Virus record (IMG/VR): IMGVR_UViG_3300042389_000225
Location: 1 to 24,703 of that record
DNA: 24,703 nucleotides
Reading direction: 5' to 3' (one strand)
Source of the DNA: a virus
The notes beneath the pieces are model-generated. The model made no database searches. It saw only the letters and a program-made list of their open reading frames with translations, and was not told the origin of the DNA. Shown one piece after another: positions 5,683 to 13,643 of the stretch (positions are counted from its first letter, which is position 1; each line of letters starts with the position of its first letter). A program made the position numbers and the translations under genes.

Positions 5683-6527
5683 TGCGTTTTGTAATTTGTC
5701 ATGTTCGTAATGAGGAATATCTTTTAAATTGGTGGCTTCAGCACCATAAAGATAAGTTTGACCACGGGGTTATCGTAGACTATCATTCTACTGATGGTTC
5801 TATGGATCTTGTTAGAAAGATTACACCCAAGTGGCAAATCATAAAATCGGTAAACAAAGATTTCAACGCAATCACCTGCGATAATGAGATCATGAATATC
5901 GAACGCAGCATTCAACAACAGTATCCGTATGCTTGGATGATTACTCTAAATGTCACCGAGTTTCTTATTGGTAATACTCGCAGATTATTGCATGCCTTCA
6001 AGTCACAGAAACCTGTTCGCATGCAAAAACTTATTCCATGCGATGTGATGATTGACACAGAACAGCAAAAGTTTACCGAACCAGATCCTAGTGTATCTCT
6101 TGTAACACAAAGAACATTTGGTATGCCTTGCGATTATAGCGAAGATACTGTTTATAATGCATATGCTGGTGCTAGAGATTTTCAAGCAATTGAAGATAAT
6201 GTTATGTATGACAATCGTAAGATGCGAAGCATGCATAACTTTGCACTAAACTATTTCGACACTTCAGTCTGGCGAGCAGGTAGACATTACTGGGGAACAC
6301 CAGCCGAAGACTTCCGTATTTTGTGGTATGGGTATTCACCATTTACAGAAGATCTTCTTCAGCGTAAACTTGCAATTCAAACTCAAATTCCTGAGGCTGA
6401 TAAGGCAGTTGGTAACGGTGGACAGCACCTGCTAAATAGAGATACAGCGATTGCTCGTTACGAATGGCATCGCCAGTTCGGTATTGATTTGCGTGATCAA
6501 ATTATAATGCTAGAGAATAGATTATGA
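5682..6527 (+). CDS. Glycosyltransferase-like protein (GT2_4/GT92 type) with degenerate DxD
   Basis: A 281-residue protein that begins MRFVICHVRNEEYLLNWWLQ and then HGVIVDYHSTDGS, the opening of the Glyco_tranf_2_4 / GT92-like branch of GT-A enzymes. In that branch a D-x-D-E-F motif is expected near residue 90. Here the segment reads L-N90-V-T92-E93-F94, so both metal-binding Asp are replaced while E-F is retained. It may be inactive, may use an alternative metal ligand, or may act as a partner of the upstream GT. Coupled to both neighbours (TAATG and ATGA overlaps). Confidence 0.75.
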   Translation: MRFVICHVRNEEYLLNWWLQHHKDKFDHGVIVDYHSTDGSMDLVRKITPKWQIIKSVNKDFNAITCDNEIMNIERSIQQQYPYAWMITLNVTEFLIGNTRRLLHAFKSQKPVRMQKLIPCDVMIDTEQQKFTEPDPSVSLVTQRTFGMPCDYSEDTVYNAYAGARDFQAIEDNVMYDNRKMRSMHNFALNYFDTSVWRAGRHYWGTPAEDFRILWYGYSPFTEDLLQRKLAIQTQIPEADKAVGNGGQHLLNRDTAIARYEWHRQFGIDLRDQIIMLENRL

Positions 6528-7444
6528 AAATTTTACTGTTAGGTGGAAAGGGTTATATCGGTTCTCGATTACACCCATATCTTGTTTGGCGCGACTACGA
6601 TGTAACTTGCTACGACCTTTGTTGGTTTGGCAATTCAACGATGATGCCATTTGTTCGCAAAGACTTCAATAATCTAAGCATAGAAGAACTAACGAAATAT
6701 GATGCTGTCATATTGTTAGCAGCACATTCTTCGGTTAAGATGTGCGTCGATGATTACATGTCATCGTTTAACAATAACATCAGAAATTTTGTCAATCTAG
6801 TGCATAAAATTGAATTGATACCGAAGCCAATTAAACTAATCTATGCTAGTTCCTCGTCTATCTATGGAAACACTGGCGATCGAATAGCCACCGAGGAACA
6901 AAAAGAATTTATTTGCGTAAATAACTATGACCTTACGAAATATGCAATAGATCAATACATGCTTAATAATAATCCGATTGAGCCATGGTATGGGCTTAGA
7001 TTCGGCACTGTTAATGGATTTTCACGCAATTTCCGCAGTGAACTGATGCTTAATTCTATGTCGATGTCAGCAATAGAGAATGATGTGATACGCATGTCTA
7101 ACTCACATATTCATCGTGCTATTCTTGGATTATCAGACTTGCTAGAATCAATTGACGCTATTCTACAGAAAGGCAACAGCAAAAATTCTGGCGTCTATAA
7201 TATCAATTCCTTTAATAGCACTGTATCTAATCTAGCAAAAGAAGTTGCTGCTATAACTGATGTAGAAATAATTGATGAGGGTAAGGTTGGTAATCCTTAT
7301 GACTTCATGATATCGAATAAAAAATTCAGCGATACCTTTGACTTTAAATTTAAGTCTACCGTGCAGTCGATTGTACAAGAAATCAAAACACAATATGGCA
7401 ATGTGACATTTACAAACAGAGATAAGAGTGTGCGATATGAGTAA
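6524..7444 (+). CDS. NAD-dependent nucleotide-sugar epimerase/dehydratase
   Basis: A 306-residue extended short-chain dehydrogenase. The Rossmann motif G7-x2-G10-x2-G13 (LLGGKGYIGS) is at the N-terminus. The catalytic Ser lies in IYASSSSIYG (about 109-112), and the active pair is Y135-x3-K139 (NNYDLTKYAID). The family acts on UDP-, GDP- or dTDP-sugars. I cannot assign the substrate; it is distinct from the RmlB at 17163. Overlaps the glycosyltransferase upstream (ATGA) and the methyltransferase downstream (8 bases). Together these suggest modification of an activated sugar before transfer. Confidence 0.85.
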   Translation: MKILLLGGKGYIGSRLHPYLVWRDYDVTCYDLCWFGNSTMMPFVRKDFNNLSIEELTKYDAVILLAAHSSVKMCVDDYMSSFNNNIRNFVNLVHKIELIPKPIKLIYASSSSIYGNTGDRIATEEQKEFICVNNYDLTKYAIDQYMLNNNPIEPWYGLRFGTVNGFSRNFRSELMLNSMSMSAIENDVIRMSNSHIHRAILGLSDLLESIDAILQKGNSKNSGVYNINSFNSTVSNLAKEVAAITDVEIIDEGKVGNPYDFMISNKKFSDTFDFKFKSTVQSIVQEIKTQYGNVTFTNRDKSVRYE

Positions 7445-8612
7445 TTATGAGATAATCGAAGAGTGTTATGCATGCGGCTCTAGCGCATTACATAAATTTT
7501 GTTCTCTGGGTTCTCAGCCTTTGGCTAATAATCTTAAGGATACACCCGAGCAAGATGATGAATTGTATCCACTAGAAGTAAATGTTTGTATGGAATGCTA
7601 TCACTCTCAGTTGACAGTATCTGTTGATAGAGAAGCGTTGTACAAGCATTATCTTTATGTCAGCGGAACATCGAACACTTTAGTTAAAGAATTTGATCAG
7701 GTTGCCTCTCAAATTCATTCAGAAAATCCTGGAGACAATAAACGAATTCTTGATATTGCTTGCAATGATGGCACTTTCTTAAAGTCATTCAGACCATATA
7801 AGTGGCAACTGCATGGCATAGACCCAGCTGAAAACATTGTTTCCAAGATTAACGAACCAGACCTAAATCTTACTTGTGATTTTTTTCCATCAGTAAAGGT
7901 TAAAGGTGCATATGATGTTATCACTTGCTTTAATGTGGTGGCACATATCCAAAATCCTTTAGCATTCCTAACAGATTGTAAGAGGCTGTTGCAACCAGAT
8001 GGCACTCTGTACATACAGACCTCACAGAAAAATATGATTGTAAACGGTGAGTTCGATACAATTTATCACGAACACCATTCGTTCTTTACAATCAACTCTA
8101 TGAATGAATTGTGTAAACGCGCAAGGCTTTCCCTGGTGGATGTTGAATATCGTCCAGTGCACGGAACAAGTTATCTGTTTAAGATTAAGCACAATGCAAC
8201 GGATAATTCAGAGGAACGAATTAATCAATTATTGCAAGATGAGTCTGCTTTGGTTGACGCAGAAACATATGAAGAATTTAATGATAAAGTGTTGAACAAT
8301 AAAACTCGATTAACCCAATTAATTGATGAATCATCATTGCCTGTTGTTGGCTATGGAGCAGCCGCAAAGGGTGTGGTGATGAGCAATTATGTTCAACGCA
8401 AACTAAAATATATCGTCGACGAAAATCCGATGAAGATCGGTAAGATTATCGGCGGTGTTAATATTCCTATCGTTGCACCAGAAACATTAATCAACGAACC
8501 TGGCGATTTAATGATTATTGTTTATGCGTGGAATTTCTTTGATGAGATTCATTCTAAGATCAAAAAACTTAGACCAAATAACAACGATATAATCGTTTCG
8601 TCAATGCAATAA
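7437..8612 (+). CDS. Sugar C-methyltransferase (SAM-dependent, zinc-binding N-domain)
   Basis: A 391-residue protein with the three-part layout of dTDP-sugar C-methyltransferases such as TcaB9. (1) N-terminal zinc domain with C10-x2-C13 and C51-x2-C54. (2) SAM-binding Rossmann domain with ILDIACNDGTFL (104-115) and, further on, the conserved active-site segment Y210-H211-E212-H213 followed by FF. (3) C-terminal domain with VVGYGAAAKGVVMSNY (303-318), typical of this family. Known members methylate carbon 3 of dTDP-4-keto-deoxysugars, giving branched sugars. Start at ATG 7437, overlapping the epimerase by 8 bases; the GTG at 7428 is less likely. A 4-keto donor could come from RmlA/RmlB about 10 kb downstream (inference). 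Confidence 0.9.
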   Translation: MSNYEIIEECYACGSSALHKFCSLGSQPLANNLKDTPEQDDELYPLEVNVCMECYHSQLTVSVDREALYKHYLYVSGTSNTLVKEFDQVASQIHSENPGDNKRILDIACNDGTFLKSFRPYKWQLHGIDPAENIVSKINEPDLNLTCDFFPSVKVKGAYDVITCFNVVAHIQNPLAFLTDCKRLLQPDGTLYIQTSQKNMIVNGEFDTIYHEHHSFFTINSMNELCKRARLSLVDVEYRPVHGTSYLFKIKHNATDNSEERINQLLQDESALVDAETYEEFNDKVLNNKTRLTQLIDESSLPVVGYGAAAKGVVMSNYVQRKLKYIVDENPMKIGKIIGGVNIPIVAPETLINEPGDLMIIVYAWNFFDEIHSKIKKLRPNNNDIIVSSMQ

Positions 8613-8627
8613 ATCAAAGGATATGTT

Positions 8628-9338
8628 ATGAAAGCCTGTATCGCATCATATTTTATGCCGAACATTAATCCTAAAACTGTGGAATTACAAAGAGCAGTTG
8701 TTAAGAAGTTTAATCCTTTAAACCTTCAGCATATAGCCATTAAGGGAGAAATCCCGCATGGTTTGTTTATGGATTATATTTGGACATTAAATGGTCAATC
8801 AGTTTCTACCTTTAAAGATGAAAATGTTTCAAAACAATTAGACTTTGATGTCGTGTTGTTTCTAGACATTGATTGTTTGCCAGTCCACCCAAATGCAATA
8901 GAAACATATATTTCGGCGGCATCAAATGGTGCGTTAATTGGTAATGCGCAGCGTTCAGGGCATATTGAAAACAACAATCATTTGTTTGCTGCACCTTCAG
9001 CGTTAGCATTAAGCGCAGCAAATTTTGATAAGATGGGTCGACCATCAGCAATGGAAACTAGTCGCGGTGATGTTGCCGAAGAGTATACCTATGCTGCTGA
9101 GGCTAATAATATTGCAGTTGACTTTGTCATGCCATTAAGGTATGATAGGAATGTATATCGATATGATTGGGAAACTGACCGTAGACCTTATTGGACTCTA
9201 GAAAATGGCAATCCAAACTATGGTCTTGGTACAACATACGGTAAAGAAAACGATCTATTCTGGCATAACTTCCAAATCAGAGTAGAAGGTCAGCAAGAAC
9301 AATTTTGGAAGAAATGTGAGGAATTATTAAATGGCTAA
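8628..9338 (+). CDS. Probable GT-A-type glycosyltransferase
   Basis: A 236-residue protein. The motif VVLFLDIDCLPV with D80-x-D82 is the donor/metal signature of GT-A glycosyltransferases, and the N-terminus MKACIASYFMPNINPKTVEL fits the first Rossmann-like strand. Later segments (GNAQRSGHI, then FAAPSALALS, then HNFQIRVEGQQEQFWKKCEE) resemble phage proteins I recall annotated as glycosyltransferase or hypothetical. Donor and acceptor unknown. AAAGGAT eight bases or so upstream can serve as ribosome site after a 15-base gap. Overlaps the next gene by 8 bases. Last gene of the first sugar island. Confidence 0.72.
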   Translation: MKACIASYFMPNINPKTVELQRAVVKKFNPLNLQHIAIKGEIPHGLFMDYIWTLNGQSVSTFKDENVSKQLDFDVVLFLDIDCLPVHPNAIETYISAASNGALIGNAQRSGHIENNNHLFAAPSALALSAANFDKMGRPSAMETSRGDVAEEYTYAAEANNIAVDFVMPLRYDRNVYRYDWETDRRPYWTLENGNPNYGLGTTYGKENDLFWHNFQIRVEGQQEQFWKKCEELLNG

Positions 9339-9534
9339 TCGTAGTGACTTTTATAACGCTAAACTTCCACGACAATACAAGAGAATGCTTGCAATGGCTG
9401 AAGCATATGGTTGGGTTAAAGACTCACATGAGCGTGGTGATTTTAAACGATCGATGATTGCTGCTCATGCAAACCATGTTGCTTTCAAGATCAAGCGTCA
9501 GTCTATGGATAATGCTAACAGCAGTGAAGAATAA
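9331..9534 (+). CDS. Small conserved phage protein
   Basis: A 67-residue basic protein starting MANRSDFYNAKLPRQYKRML, with DSHERGDFKRSMIAAHANHV in the middle. The 'DFYxAKLPR...HERG..KR..I.AHANH' pattern is one I recall from small proteins of T4-like marine phages; no function is known. The region is helical with clustered Arg/Lys/His, so nucleic-acid contact is possible but unproven. Overlaps the upstream transferase by 8 bases and the next gene by TAATG. Confidence 0.7.
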   Translation: MANRSDFYNAKLPRQYKRMLAMAEAYGWVKDSHERGDFKRSMIAAHANHVAFKIKRQSMDNANSSEE

Positions 9535-9791
9535 TGCATTCTTTATCAGAACTCCGTGACTTGCTAGTATCTAAACAGATACAGATACTAGATTATAATG
9601 GTTGGCAACTTAGAGTCGGTGATGACACGTGGGTTATGATACACGATGTTCTTTATTTAAATGGTGAAAAACAAAACCATAAGCAAAAAGGTTTATTTGA
9701 CAAATACAAGAAGGTGAATACAAATGACAATCAAAGCACTCAAGCTCGTAAATGGCGAGGAATTAATTGCGGCAATCGAAGAGGAGAGTGA
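9534..9791 (+). CDS. Small hypothetical protein
   Basis: An 85-residue protein beginning MHSLSELRDLLVSKQIQILD, with GWQLRVGDDTWVMIHDVLY. The first 55 residues look like a folded alpha/beta domain. The last 23 (from about NTNDNQ, rich in N, Q, R, G) overlap the first 68 bases of the next gene in another frame and look unstructured. The TAATG junction with the previous gene supports real translation. No family recognised. The overlap could mean that a shorter ancestral form was extended by loss of a stop. Confidence 0.6.
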   Translation: MHSLSELRDLLVSKQIQILDYNGWQLRVGDDTWVMIHDVLYLNGEKQNHKQKGLFDKYKKVNTNDNQSTQARKWRGINCGNRRGE

Positions 9792-10020
9792 CACTCACAT
9801 CACTTTCACTGACCCAGTTGCTTGCGTTCTCCAGCGCGGTAAAGATGGTGCCCCAGTTCTTGGCTTTATGCCATGGATGCAAGCAAGCAATCCTCCGTTT
9901 ACAATCAACAAGAATCATATTCTTGTTATCTCAGAGGTTGCGGATGAAGTGAAAAACGGGTATAATCAAATCTTCGGGGCAGGAATCGTTGTTCCCCCAA
10001 GGCAGTTAATTACAGGTTAA
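9724..10020 (+). CDS. Conserved phage protein, Sm-like beta fold likely
   Basis: A 98-residue protein, MTIKALKLVNGEELIAAIEE, then HITFTDPVACVLQRGKDG, then NQIFGAGIVVPP. The opening 'K-x-L-K-L-V-N-G-E-E-L-I-A' and the 'DPV' strand resemble small Sm/LSm-like proteins that I recall next to gene 43 in T4-like phages; function unknown. AAGAAGGTG at about 9709-9717 is the ribosome site and confirms ATG 9724. The stop lies 3 bases before the polymerase start, so it is probably coupled to gene 43. Confidence 0.78.
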   Translation: MTIKALKLVNGEELIAAIEEESDTHITFTDPVACVLQRGKDGAPVLGFMPWMQASNPPFTINKNHILVISEVADEVKNGYNQIFGAGIVVPPRQLITG

Positions 10021-10023
10021 AGC

Positions 10024-12564
10024 GTGTCTAATTTTTATACTAATGTCAGCGTCTCTGGTCGATTTATTCTTCTGAGAGGCGTTGAAAATGATAAGAGGGT
10101 CAGACGGAAGGTTGAATTCCGTCCGACCTTTTTTCTTTCCAGTCAAGAGAAGTCTGAGTACAAAACTCTTGATGGTGATTATGTCAAACCAATACAGCCT
10201 GGAACAATTCCAGAGTGTCGTGAATTCTTAGAGAGGTACAAGGGTGTCGACAATTTTCCTGTTTTTGGGAATAATCGCTATGAGTATGCTTATATTGCTG
10301 ATGAGTATCCTGACGATATTCTTTGGGATGTCAGTAAAATACTTATTGCCTATCTTGATATCGAAGTTGGATCCGAGAACGGATTTCCTGAACCAAGAGA
10401 TGCAAACGAAGCAATCACAGCAATCAGTATCAAAGTCAAAGATAATTATTTTGTGTTTGGTTGTGGCGATTATGTCAAGCATCGTGACGACGTGCACTAT
10501 GCAAAATGCCGCGATGAGTCAGATCTCATACGACGCTTCCTCGACCTATGGAGCCGATGGCATCCAGATGTAGTCACTGGTTGGAATGTCGAGCAATTCG
10601 ATATTCCATATCTTGCTAATCGCATCATCAAAGTTCTTGGTGAGGATGAAGCCAAGAAACTCTCGCCGTGGAATCGTATCAGTAAACGCGAAACGACGAT
10701 GATGAATCGTCCAGTAGAGTTCTATGATATTTCTGGGGTTGCTATTCTAGATTACATTCAACTCTATCGTAAGTTTACTTATTCGCAGCAAGAGTCTTAT
10801 CGTCTTGATAACATTGCTCATGTTGAATTGGGTGAAAAGAAATTAGATTATTCTGAGTTCGAAACTCTACATCAATTATACAAGCACGACTATCAGAAGT
10901 TCATTGAGTATAACATCAAGGACGTCGAACTTGTTGAGAAACTCGAAGACAAGATGAAGTTGATTGAACTTGCGTTGACTCTTGCTTATGATAACAAGGT
11001 CAACTACGATGATGTGTTCACACAGGTTCGTATGTGGGACGCGATTATCTACAACTATCTTCTACGAAAGAAAATTGTGATTCCTCAACTTTCTCATAGC
11101 ACAAAGAGTTCGCAATACGAAGGCGCATATGTAAAAGATCCCATTTGTGGTATGCATGAATGGGTTGCGTCGTTTGACTTGAACAGTCTGTATCCGCACT
11201 TGATTATGCAGTATAACATCTCGATGGAAACACTCGTCGAGCCAAAATTATACAATGACAATATGCGTGGGTTTATCAGCAACTGTAATGTCAGCGTTAA
11301 CTCTTTGCTAAATCAAGAAGTTGATACAAGCATCCTAAAAGATCTTGGTGTTACCGTAACGCCGAATGGTCAGCTGTTCCGTACTCAAGAGCAGGGTGTT
11401 CTGCCTGAGATTATGGATAGCATGTACAAAGATCGTACACGCTATAAGAAGTTGGCAATCGAAGCCAAGAAGAAGATCGAAACTGTTCTTGAAGATAAGA
11501 ATCAAGTGGCTTATCTTGAGAAACAAGTTGCTCGATACAATAACCTGCAGTTGGCAAAGAAGGTTACTCTAAACTCTGCTTACGGTGCACTTGGTAATCA
11601 ATACTTCCGCTTCTTTGATACTCGTATCGCCGAAGGCATTACAACGGCAGGTCAGTTGTCTATTCGTTGGATTGAAAAGAAGATTAATCAATACATGAAT
11701 AATCTGCTCAAAACTGATGATGTAGATTATGTCATCGCTTCTGATACTGACTCGATTTATTTGAACATGGGTCCGCTGGTCAAGAAACTTTACCCAGATA
11801 CTTCTGATACCAAGAAAGTTATTAAGTTTATGGATAAGGTTTGCGATGATAAGATCCAGCCGTTCATTGATGCGTCGTATGAAGAATTGAAAGAATATGT
11901 CAATGCGTTTCAACAGCGCATGGAAATGAAGCGTGAGTCATTGGCTGACAAGGCAATCTGGGTCGCTAAGAAAAACTATATTCTCAATGTCTACAATAGC
12001 GAAGGTGTGGCGTATGCCAAACCGAAACTCAAGATGATGGGCATCTCAGCGATTCGTTCGTCTACTCCATCTGCTTGTCGTGCAAAGATTAAAGAAGCAA
12101 TCAATATTGTCATAACACAAACTGAAGATGATTTGCATAAATTTATCGAAAAGTTTCGCAGTGAGTTTAAGAAACTATCTGTTGAAGATATTGCATTCCC
12201 AAGATCCGTTAATGGTCTAAAAGAGTATGCTGATGCTGCGCATATCTTCAAGAAAGGAACACCGATCCATGTCAAGGGTGCATTGGTGTACAATCATTTG
12301 TTGAGAGAATTGGAACTCACCAAACGATATCAGGAAATCAAGGAAGGCGAAAAGATCAAGTTTGTCTATCTAAAACAACCAAATATTTACAATAACAATA
12401 CTCTTGCATTCTTGTCTGGTATTCCCAAGCAGTTGGATGCTGAGCAATATATTGATTACGATCTGCAGTTCGAGAAATCATTTCTTGAACCGCTAGATAT
12501 TATTCTTTCTTCCATTAATTGGAAATCTGAAAAGGTTGAATCGCTAGATTGCTTTTTCGCATAA
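10024..12564 (+). CDS. 43: DNA polymerase, family B (T4 gp43)
   Basis: An 846-residue replicative polymerase with 3'-5' exonuclease (T4 gp43 has 898). Exo I is D112-x-E114 (YLDIEV), Exo II is TGWNVEQFD (N188, D193) and Exo III is Y296-x3-D300 (YNIKDVEL). Polymerase motif A is SFDLNSLYP (D385), motif B is KKVTLNSAYG (512-521) and motif C is DTDS (574-577). All catalytic residues are present, so the enzyme should be active. It starts at GTG 10024, aligned with the T4 N-terminus (MSNFYTNVSV against MKEFYISIET), with only a weak AGG upstream. A terminator-shaped hairpin lies in codons 25-37. In T4 gp43 represses its own translation through an operator at its ribosome site; I see no comparable structure directly at the start here. 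Confidence 0.97.
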   Translation: MSNFYTNVSVSGRFILLRGVENDKRVRRKVEFRPTFFLSSQEKSEYKTLDGDYVKPIQPGTIPECREFLERYKGVDNFPVFGNNRYEYAYIADEYPDDILWDVSKILIAYLDIEVGSENGFPEPRDANEAITAISIKVKDNYFVFGCGDYVKHRDDVHYAKCRDESDLIRRFLDLWSRWHPDVVTGWNVEQFDIPYLANRIIKVLGEDEAKKLSPWNRISKRETTMMNRPVEFYDISGVAILDYIQLYRKFTYSQQESYRLDNIAHVELGEKKLDYSEFETLHQLYKHDYQKFIEYNIKDVELVEKLEDKMKLIELALTLAYDNKVNYDDVFTQVRMWDAIIYNYLLRKKIVIPQLSHSTKSSQYEGAYVKDPICGMHEWVASFDLNSLYPHLIMQYNISMETLVEPKLYNDNMRGFISNCNVSVNSLLNQEVDTSILKDLGVTVTPNGQLFRTQEQGVLPEIMDSMYKDRTRYKKLAIEAKKKIETVLEDKNQVAYLEKQVARYNNLQLAKKVTLNSAYGALGNQYFRFFDTRIAEGITTAGQLSIRWIEKKINQYMNNLLKTDDVDYVIASDTDSIYLNMGPLVKKLYPDTSDTKKVIKFMDKVCDDKIQPFIDASYEELKEYVNAFQQRMEMKRESLADKAIWVAKKNYILNVYNSEGVAYAKPKLKMMGISAIRSSTPSACRAKIKEAINIVITQTEDDLHKFIEKFRSEFKKLSVEDIAFPRSVNGLKEYADAAHIFKKGTPIHVKGALVYNHLLRELELTKRYQEIKEGEKIKFVYLKQPNIYNNNTLAFLSGIPKQLDAEQYIDYDLQFEKSFLEPLDIILSSINWKSEKVESLDCFFA
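10096..10135 (+). terminator. Terminator-shaped hairpin inside gene 43
   Basis: GACGGAA (10103-10109) pairs perfectly with TTCCGTC (10117-10123) around a 7-base loop. The stem continues past one A/C mismatch with GGTC (10098-10101) and GACC (10125-10128), and further with A10096/G10097 against T10129/T10130. Six T follow from 10129. This has every feature of an intrinsic terminator, 73 bases after the GTG start. It may attenuate polymerase transcription, act as an RNA control element, or be a coding coincidence. Confidence 0.5.
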
Positions 12565-12577
12565 AATAGTATATAAT
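12548..12577 (+). promoter_or_regulatory. Possible middle-type promoter of uvsX
   Basis: In the 41-base gap and the end of gene 43, ATTGCTTTT (12548-12556) matches the T4 MotA box (A/T)(A/T)TGCTT(T/C)A at 8 of 9 positions, and a perfect TATAAT is at 12572-12577. The spacing of 15 bases is longer than the 12-13 usual in T4. T4 uvsX has a middle promoter in this place, which supports the idea. No motA gene is visible in the window. AAGGAG at 12593-12598 then serves uvsX. Confidence 0.4.
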
Positions 12578-12605
12578 ACATATATCGTTTACAAGGAGAC
12601 TACAC

Positions 12606-13643
12606 ATGAGCCTGTTAGATAAACTCAAGAAAAATTCAACAATTAAAGATACTTCTATCCTTTCTCGTTCAATCTTTTTTGAAGAAAAGGATATGGTGCA
12701 GACAAGCATCCCCGCAGTAAATATTGCGCTTTCTGGTTCTCTTGATGGTGGCTTTACTCCTGGTCTCACAATGTGGGCTGGTCCGAGCAAGCACTTCAAG
12801 ACTGCGTTCAGTTTGATTATGGCGAAAGCCTACCAGGACAAGTACCCTGATGCTATTGTTCTTTTCTACGATTCTGAGTTCGGTACTCCGCAATCATATT
12901 TCCAGAACTTCGGTATTGATAAGGAGCGTGTTATCCATACGCCAATCACTGATGTCGAGCAGTTGAAGTTTGACATCATGAATCAGCTGACTAACATTGA
13001 GCGTGGCGATCGTGTGATGATTCTAATTGACTCGATTGGTAATCTTGCTTCGAAGAAAGAAGTTGAAGATGCTCTTGAGCAAAAGTCTGTTGGTGACATG
13101 ACTCGCGCCAAGCAGATTAAGTCTTTGTTCCGTATGGTCACACCGCACCTTACGCTAAAGGATATCCCGATGGTTGTGGTCAATCACACCTATATGGAAA
13201 TTGGTATGTTCCCGAAGGCAATCGTCGGCGGTGGTACAGGTTCTTATTACTCTGCCGACAATATCTATATCCTAGGTCGTCAGCAGGAAAAGGAAGGCGC
13301 TGACCTTGTAGGGTATTCTTATATCATCAATGTAGAAAAGTCTCGTTATGTTCGCGAAAAGGCAAAAATCCCTGTTTCTGTCCGTTTTGATGGTGGTGTT
13401 AGCAGGTTTTCTGGGCTCATGGATATGGCACTTGAATCTGGTCATGTCATCAAGCCATCAAATGGTTGGTATGCTCGCGTAAACACCACCACTGGTGAAG
13501 TTGAGAATAAGAAGTGGCGATTTGCTGACACGGAATCCTCTGACTTCTGGGACACGATACTTGAAAATGATTCGTTTAAGGATTGGGTACGTGAAAACTA
13601 TTCCTTTGGTTCTGCTGTGACTGTTGAGGAAGAAGATGTTTGA
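12606..13643 (+). CDS. uvsX: RecA-like recombinase UvsX
   Basis: A 345-residue recombinase very similar to T4 UvsX (391 residues). The Walker A loop is GPSKHFKT (59-66; T4 GPSKSFKS), Walker B ends at D142 (VMILIDSIGNLASKK), and the conserved LFYDSEFG, DMTRAKQIKSLFR and GGGTGSYYSAD segments follow. It forms filaments on single-stranded DNA and drives strand exchange, recombination-dependent replication and repair. The C-terminal acidic tail is about 45 residues shorter than in T4. AAGGAG seven bases upstream gives a strong start. Its end overlaps the gene 40-like frame by 8 bases, and its last codons supply that gene's ribosome site. Confidence 0.97.
   Translation: MSLLDKLKKNSTIKDTSILSRSIFFEEKDMVQTSIPAVNIALSGSLDGGFTPGLTMWAGPSKHFKTAFSLIMAKAYQDKYPDAIVLFYDSEFGTPQSYFQNFGIDKERVIHTPITDVEQLKFDIMNQLTNIERGDRVMILIDSIGNLASKKEVEDALEQKSVGDMTRAKQIKSLFRMVTPHLTLKDIPMVVVNHTYMEIGMFPKAIVGGGTGSYYSADNIYILGRQQEKEGADLVGYSYIINVEKSRYVREKAKIPVSVRFDGGVSRFSGLMDMALESGHVIKPSNGWYARVNTTTGEVENKKWRFADTESSDFWDTILENDSFKDWVRENYSFGSAVTVEEEDV

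Noticed and set aside
9982-9995. Short inverted repeat GGAA...TTCC upstream of gene 43, considered as the gp43 translational operator
   Set aside because: Only four base pairs, about 30 bases from the GTG and not overlapping the ribosome site; too weak.
10244-10573. 109-codon + strand frame encoding a very hydrophobic, membrane-like protein
   Set aside because: It lies wholly inside gene 43 in another frame, across the catalytic exonuclease motifs. Hydrophobicity is expected when T-rich codon positions are read out of frame, and no ribosome site or junction supports it.
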